Assembly: GCF_004295645.1 (NCBI RefSeq)
Contig: NZ_CP034752.1
Location: forward strand, 2,046,001-2,110,000
DNA: 64,000 bases
Source of the DNA: Limnobaculum zhutongyuii
GTDB lineage: Bacteria; Pseudomonadota; Gammaproteobacteria; Enterobacterales; Enterobacteriaceae
Reading direction: 5' to 3'
In this document: positions 61,297-64,000 of the stretch, piece by piece
Numbering within the stretch: position 1 is the stretch's first letter
Layout of the letters: the number at the start of each line of letters is the position of its first letter
Notes under the pieces: generated by a model
Database searches by the model: none
The model's input: only the letters and a program-made list of their open reading frames with translations
What the model was told of the DNA's origin: nothing
Made by a program: the position numbers and the translations under genes

Positions 61297-62244
61297 GTGC
61301 CTGACATGAAGCTCTTTGCTGGTAACGCTACGCCGGAACTAGCACAACGTGTAGCCAATCGTCTTTATACATCTCTTGGTGACGCCGCTGTAGGCCGTTT
61401 TAGTGACGGTGAAGTGAGTGTTCAAATTAATGAAAACGTACGCGGTGGCGATATCTTTATTATCCAATCCACCTGTGCACCAACCAATGACAATTTAATG
61501 GAATTAGTCGTGATGGTTGATGCCCTGCGTCGCGCTTCTGCTGGTCGTATTACCGCGGTAATTCCTTACTTTGGTTATGCCCGTCAGGATCGTCGTGTAC
61601 GTTCAGCCCGTGTACCAATCACTGCTAAAGTTGTTGCTGACTTTCTTTCCAGCGTTGGTGTTGACCGTGTATTAACCGTAGATTTACATGCTGAACAGAT
61701 TCAAGGGTTCTTCGATGTACCGGTTGATAACGTATTCGGTAGCCCAATCCTGTTAGAAGACATGTTGCAACAAAATCTGGAAAGCCCAATTGTTGTTTCT
61801 CCAGACATTGGTGGTGTTGTTCGTGCCCGCGCTATCGCTAAACTGCTTAACGATACTGATATGGCTATTATCGATAAACGTCGCCCGCGCGCTAACGTTT
61901 CTCAGGTAATGCATATTATTGGTGATGTTAACGGTCGCGACTGCGTTTTAGTTGACGACATGATTGATACCGGTGGCACCCTGTGTAAAGCGGCTGAAGC
62001 ACTGAAAGAGCGTGGCGCTAAACGTGTATTTGCTTACGCGACTCACCCGATCTTCTCAGGTAATGCCGTCGATAACATCAAAAACTCCGTGATTGATGAA
62101 GTGGTGGTTTGTGACACCATTCCGCTGTCTGCTGAAATTAAAGCGATTAATAAAGTTCGTACGTTAACGCTTTCTGGCATGCTGGCTGAGGCTATTCGCC
62201 GCATCAGTAACGAAGAGTCAATTTCTGCCATGTTTGAGCATTAA
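61297..62244 (+). CDS. prs: Ribose-phosphate pyrophosphokinase
   Basis: Makes PRPP from ribose 5-phosphate and ATP for nucleotide, histidine, tryptophan and NAD synthesis. The GTG at 61297 (product MPDMKLFAGNATPELAQRVA) has a GAGG site upstream and gives 315 residues, the E. coli length, so the longer frame to 61207 is rejected. Motifs are FGYARQDRRVRSARVPITAK, VDLHAEQIQGFFDVPVDNVF and the PRPP loop CVLVDDMIDTGGTLCKAAE. Nearly every residue agrees with the E. coli enzyme. It ends at a strong terminator. Confidence 0.98.
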   Translation: MPDMKLFAGNATPELAQRVANRLYTSLGDAAVGRFSDGEVSVQINENVRGGDIFIIQSTCAPTNDNLMELVVMVDALRRASAGRITAVIPYFGYARQDRRVRSARVPITAKVVADFLSSVGVDRVLTVDLHAEQIQGFFDVPVDNVFGSPILLEDMLQQNLESPIVVSPDIGGVVRARAIAKLLNDTDMAIIDKRRPRANVSQVMHIIGDVNGRDCVLVDDMIDTGGTLCKAAEALKERGAKRVFAYATHPIFSGNAVDNIKNSVIDEVVVCDTIPLSAEIKAINKVRTLTLSGMLAEAIRRISNEESISAMFEH

Positions 62245-62280
62245 TTCCTAAACACTGGCAAAAACTGTCTAATGAAAAAA

Positions 62281-62312
62281 GCCCGTTATTCACTACTGAA
62301 TAGCGGGCTTTT
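62281..62312 (+). terminator. Intrinsic terminator of prs
   Basis: An 11-bp stem, GCCCGTTATTC/GAATAGCGGGC (one G-U), with a 6-nt loop is preceded by A and followed by TTTT. Confidence 0.9.
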
Positions 62313-62409
62313 CAATTGATAAGCACCATGATGTGTATGCCTATATGGGTTAATAAATAATGACAATGCCTTACCGTTCAACGTTTGGCTAATTTAACCA
62401 AAGGATTAA

Positions 62410-62694
62410 CTACAGATGTTTATGGCGATATCCGCATCTGCGAGCACCGTTGTCGCTGTGTTTGATCCACCAATAGCGATCTGCAACCCGGTCACGCCCA
62501 CCAATACGAGCTCCAACCAACCACACTAAGGCGCCAAGGAAAATTCCCATGATCGGTATATGGGCTAGATCTCCCGGTAAAAGTACCATATCCTTCAGAT
62601 GGCCAACGATGGTCAGGCCTACGCCACCAATCATTGAAACCAGACCTAGTCCCATTAGGATATTGCCGAGTAAAACTGCGTTTCTGCGTTTCAT
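62410..62694 (-). CDS. ychH: YchH family stress-induced inner membrane protein
   Basis: A 94-residue protein; the start at 62694 (MKRRNAVLLGNILMGLGLVS) has GGAGGG upstream. It has two predicted helices, then LVWLVGARIGGRDRVADRYW and WIKHSDNGARRCGYRH, which align with E. coli YchH. E. coli ychH is induced by stress; the mechanism is unknown. It sits between prs and pth as in E. coli, but without dauA. Confidence 0.9.
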   Translation of the reverse strand: MKRRNAVLLGNILMGLGLVSMIGGVGLTIVGHLKDMVLLPGDLAHIPIMGIFLGALVWLVGARIGGRDRVADRYWWIKHSDNGARRCGYRHKHL

Positions 62695-63001
62695 AGTACC
62701 CTCCACCAAAAGCTTGCTGAAGTGACTTAACCTTACTTTCACTATGAGTATAGACACGTAAATACATTATTTGTGTGGCTACGATCACAGCTTGGCCATT
62801 AATCCTTACAATTTGCTTACAATTCATTAGATAGCAAGTTTAGCAATTTGTGCTACTGCAATAACAACGCTTTGTCGATAGGCACAGCGCTTCAAGCGGG
62901 CAATCTGGTAGTGATTTTGTAATTCGCAGGACTAAGGGTAAACTACCTCGCTTATAATTTTGTCATCCCAATACCATCATACTGTTTTGTAGGAATTGAC
63001 T
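62695..63001. other. Divergent intergenic region between ychH and pth
   Basis: About 300 bp with promoters for both genes. A good -10 element, TATAAT, lies at 62953-62958, about 45 bp before the pth start. No gene is seen. Confidence 0.5.
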
Positions 63002-63592
63002 GTGAGTAGTATTAAATTAATCGTTGGTTTAGCTAACCCGGGAGCGGAATATGCTCAAACTCGCCACAATGCCGGTGCCTGGTTTGTTGATCTGTTAGCT
63101 GAGCGCAATAATCAGCCGTTAAAAGAAGAGACGAAATTCTTTGGCTACACCGCTCGCCTGAATATCGCAGGTAACGATATCAGACTGTTGGTTCCTACCA
63201 CCTTTATGAATTTAAGTGGAAAAGCTGTGCTGACCATGGCCAATTTCTTTCGAATCTCACCCGATGAAATTCTGGTGGCTCATGACGAACTCGACCTCCC
63301 CCCTGGCGTGGCTAAATTAAAATTGGGTGGTGGTAATGGAGGTCACAACGGTTTAAAGGATATCGCAAATAAGCTGGGCAATAACCCTAACTTTTATCGA
63401 TTAAGAATTGGTATTGGTCATCCGGGGGACAAAAATAAAGTTACGGGATTTGTTTTGGGTAAACCACCGGCTTCTGAACAAAAGATGATAGATGAAGCTA
63501 TTGATGAAGCGGTACGCTGTACCGATATTTTGATTAAAGAAAATATTACTAAAGCAATGAATCGGTTACACGCCTTTAAAGCCACTGCTTAA
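63002..63592 (+). CDS. pth: Peptidyl-tRNA hydrolase
   Basis: Releases tRNA from peptidyl-tRNA dropped by the ribosome; essential. The GTG at 63002, preceded by AGGA at suitable spacing, gives 196 residues (E. coli Pth has 194) and is preferred to the TTG at 62996. The catalytic His is in QTRHNAGAWFVDLL, FMNLSGKAV and the substrate-binding GGGNGGHNGLKDIANKLGNN follow, and FYRLRIGIGHPGDKNKVTGF is conserved. Confidence 0.97.
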   Translation: MSSIKLIVGLANPGAEYAQTRHNAGAWFVDLLAERNNQPLKEETKFFGYTARLNIAGNDIRLLVPTTFMNLSGKAVLTMANFFRISPDEILVAHDELDLPPGVAKLKLGGGNGGHNGLKDIANKLGNNPNFYRLRIGIGHPGDKNKVTGFVLGKPPASEQKMIDEAIDEAVRCTDILIKENITKAMNRLHAFKATA

Positions 63593-63636
63593 TATTCCGC
63601 TAAGACTCAGTAATAATACAACACCAGAAAAAACAT

Positions 63637-63657
63637 CAGCCGCTAAATTAGCGGCTG
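63637..63657 (-). terminator. Intrinsic terminator of the YeaQ/YmgE-type gene
   Basis: A perfect 10-bp stem, CAGCCGCTAA/TTAGCGGCTG, is followed on the minus strand by a run of T. It lies 22 bp beyond the stop of the membrane-protein gene; pth converges from the other side. Confidence 0.85.
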
Positions 63658-63679
63658 AGATCATCAAGTGACTAACTCA

Positions 63680-63928
63680 TTAGCTCTTGATTTTGCGATA
63701 GATAAACAGAACCAGTAGTGCACCAAGAACAGCAATAACCAGGCTTCCGATATTGAAACCATCTACCGTGCCGAAGCCGAAGAAGGAACTGATATATCCC
63801 CCAACTAATGCACCAACAATACCCAGAATAACGGTTACGATAAATCCACCGCCATCTTTACCAGGCATGATCCATTTAGCCAGAATACCGACAATTAAAC
63901 CTAATACGATCCAAGCAATAAAACCCAT
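63680..63928 (-). CDS. GlsB/YeaQ/YmgE family small membrane protein
   Basis: An 82-residue protein with three predicted helices and the family glycine pattern: GFIAWIVLGLIVGILAKWIM, PGKDGGGFIVTVILGIVGAL and VGGYISSFFGFG, ending in FIYRKIKS. Members (once called transglycosylase-associated) are induced in stationary phase or stress; the function is not defined. GGAGGTG precedes the ATG. It is convergent with pth and absent from this position in E. coli. Confidence 0.93.
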   Translation of the reverse strand: MGFIAWIVLGLIVGILAKWIMPGKDGGGFIVTVILGIVGALVGGYISSFFGFGTVDGFNIGSLVIAVLGALLVLFIYRKIKS

Positions 63929-64000
63929 TATTCACCTCCAAAAAAAATCCATTCCTGTCAGACTAGCTATTCATACTCTCCCGTCATTCGGTTAATTAAC

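Overview
The window is a 64 kb chromosomal segment of a gammaproteobacterium of the order Enterobacterales. Housekeeping blocks keep Escherichia coli-like gene order (fmdB-aspS, yecN-cmoA-cmoB, cutC/yecM; kdsA-sirB1-sirB2-prmC-prfA-hemA / lolB-ispE-prs, ychH, pth). The proteins are close but not identical to E. coli, the intergenic DNA is AT-rich, and the accessory genes differ. This would fit a deep-branching family such as Budviciaceae, but that placement is inference. I see no CRISPR array, prophage or complete insertion sequence.

Layout. 1-8.8 kb: aspS end, fmdB-like gene, MAPEG protein, the tRNA-modifying pair cmoA-cmoB, a lipoprotein peptidase, a periplasmic beta-propeller, cutC, a MalY/PatB-type lyase and yecM. 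8.9-16.8 kb: an IclR regulator plus DapA-family aldolase, an AraC regulator, a yedE selenium-type membrane protein with an apparently frameshifted DUF3343 partner, two orphan IS1 InsA-like genes and long gene-poor AT-rich stretches. 16.8-24.4 kb: the ydhIJK efflux operon and a catabolic operon (IclR, DapA-family aldolase, L-rhamnonate dehydratase, MFS transporter). 24.6-38.2 kb: an autotransporter, a methyltransferase, an S58 peptidase, an Agp-like phosphatase, small secreted and lysine-rich proteins, yggL, yidE, a GNAT, a 5'-nucleotidase, a TSUP exporter and a third orphan InsA-like gene.

38.9-43.7 kb is the most unusual part: an RNA-repair operon read right to left as rsr (Ro60 orthologue), four tandem Y-RNA-like non-coding RNAs, rtcB and rtcA. 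A well-formed sigma-54 promoter lies upstream. Each RNA folds on paper into the same two-stem Y-RNA body carrying a tRNA-like head. In three of the four, the tRNA halves are circularly permuted with the acceptor stem closed by a short loop. Salmonella is known to have two such RNAs in rsr-yrlBA-rtcBA; four is an expansion.

43.9-50.3 kb: the complete sgc operon (sgcXBCQAER order, PTS-based uptake of an unknown sugar) extended by a HAD phosphatase and preceded by a CRP-like site. A transposase tail fragment, ecotin and dauA follow, then the kdsA-hemA / lolB-pth housekeeping block to the right end.
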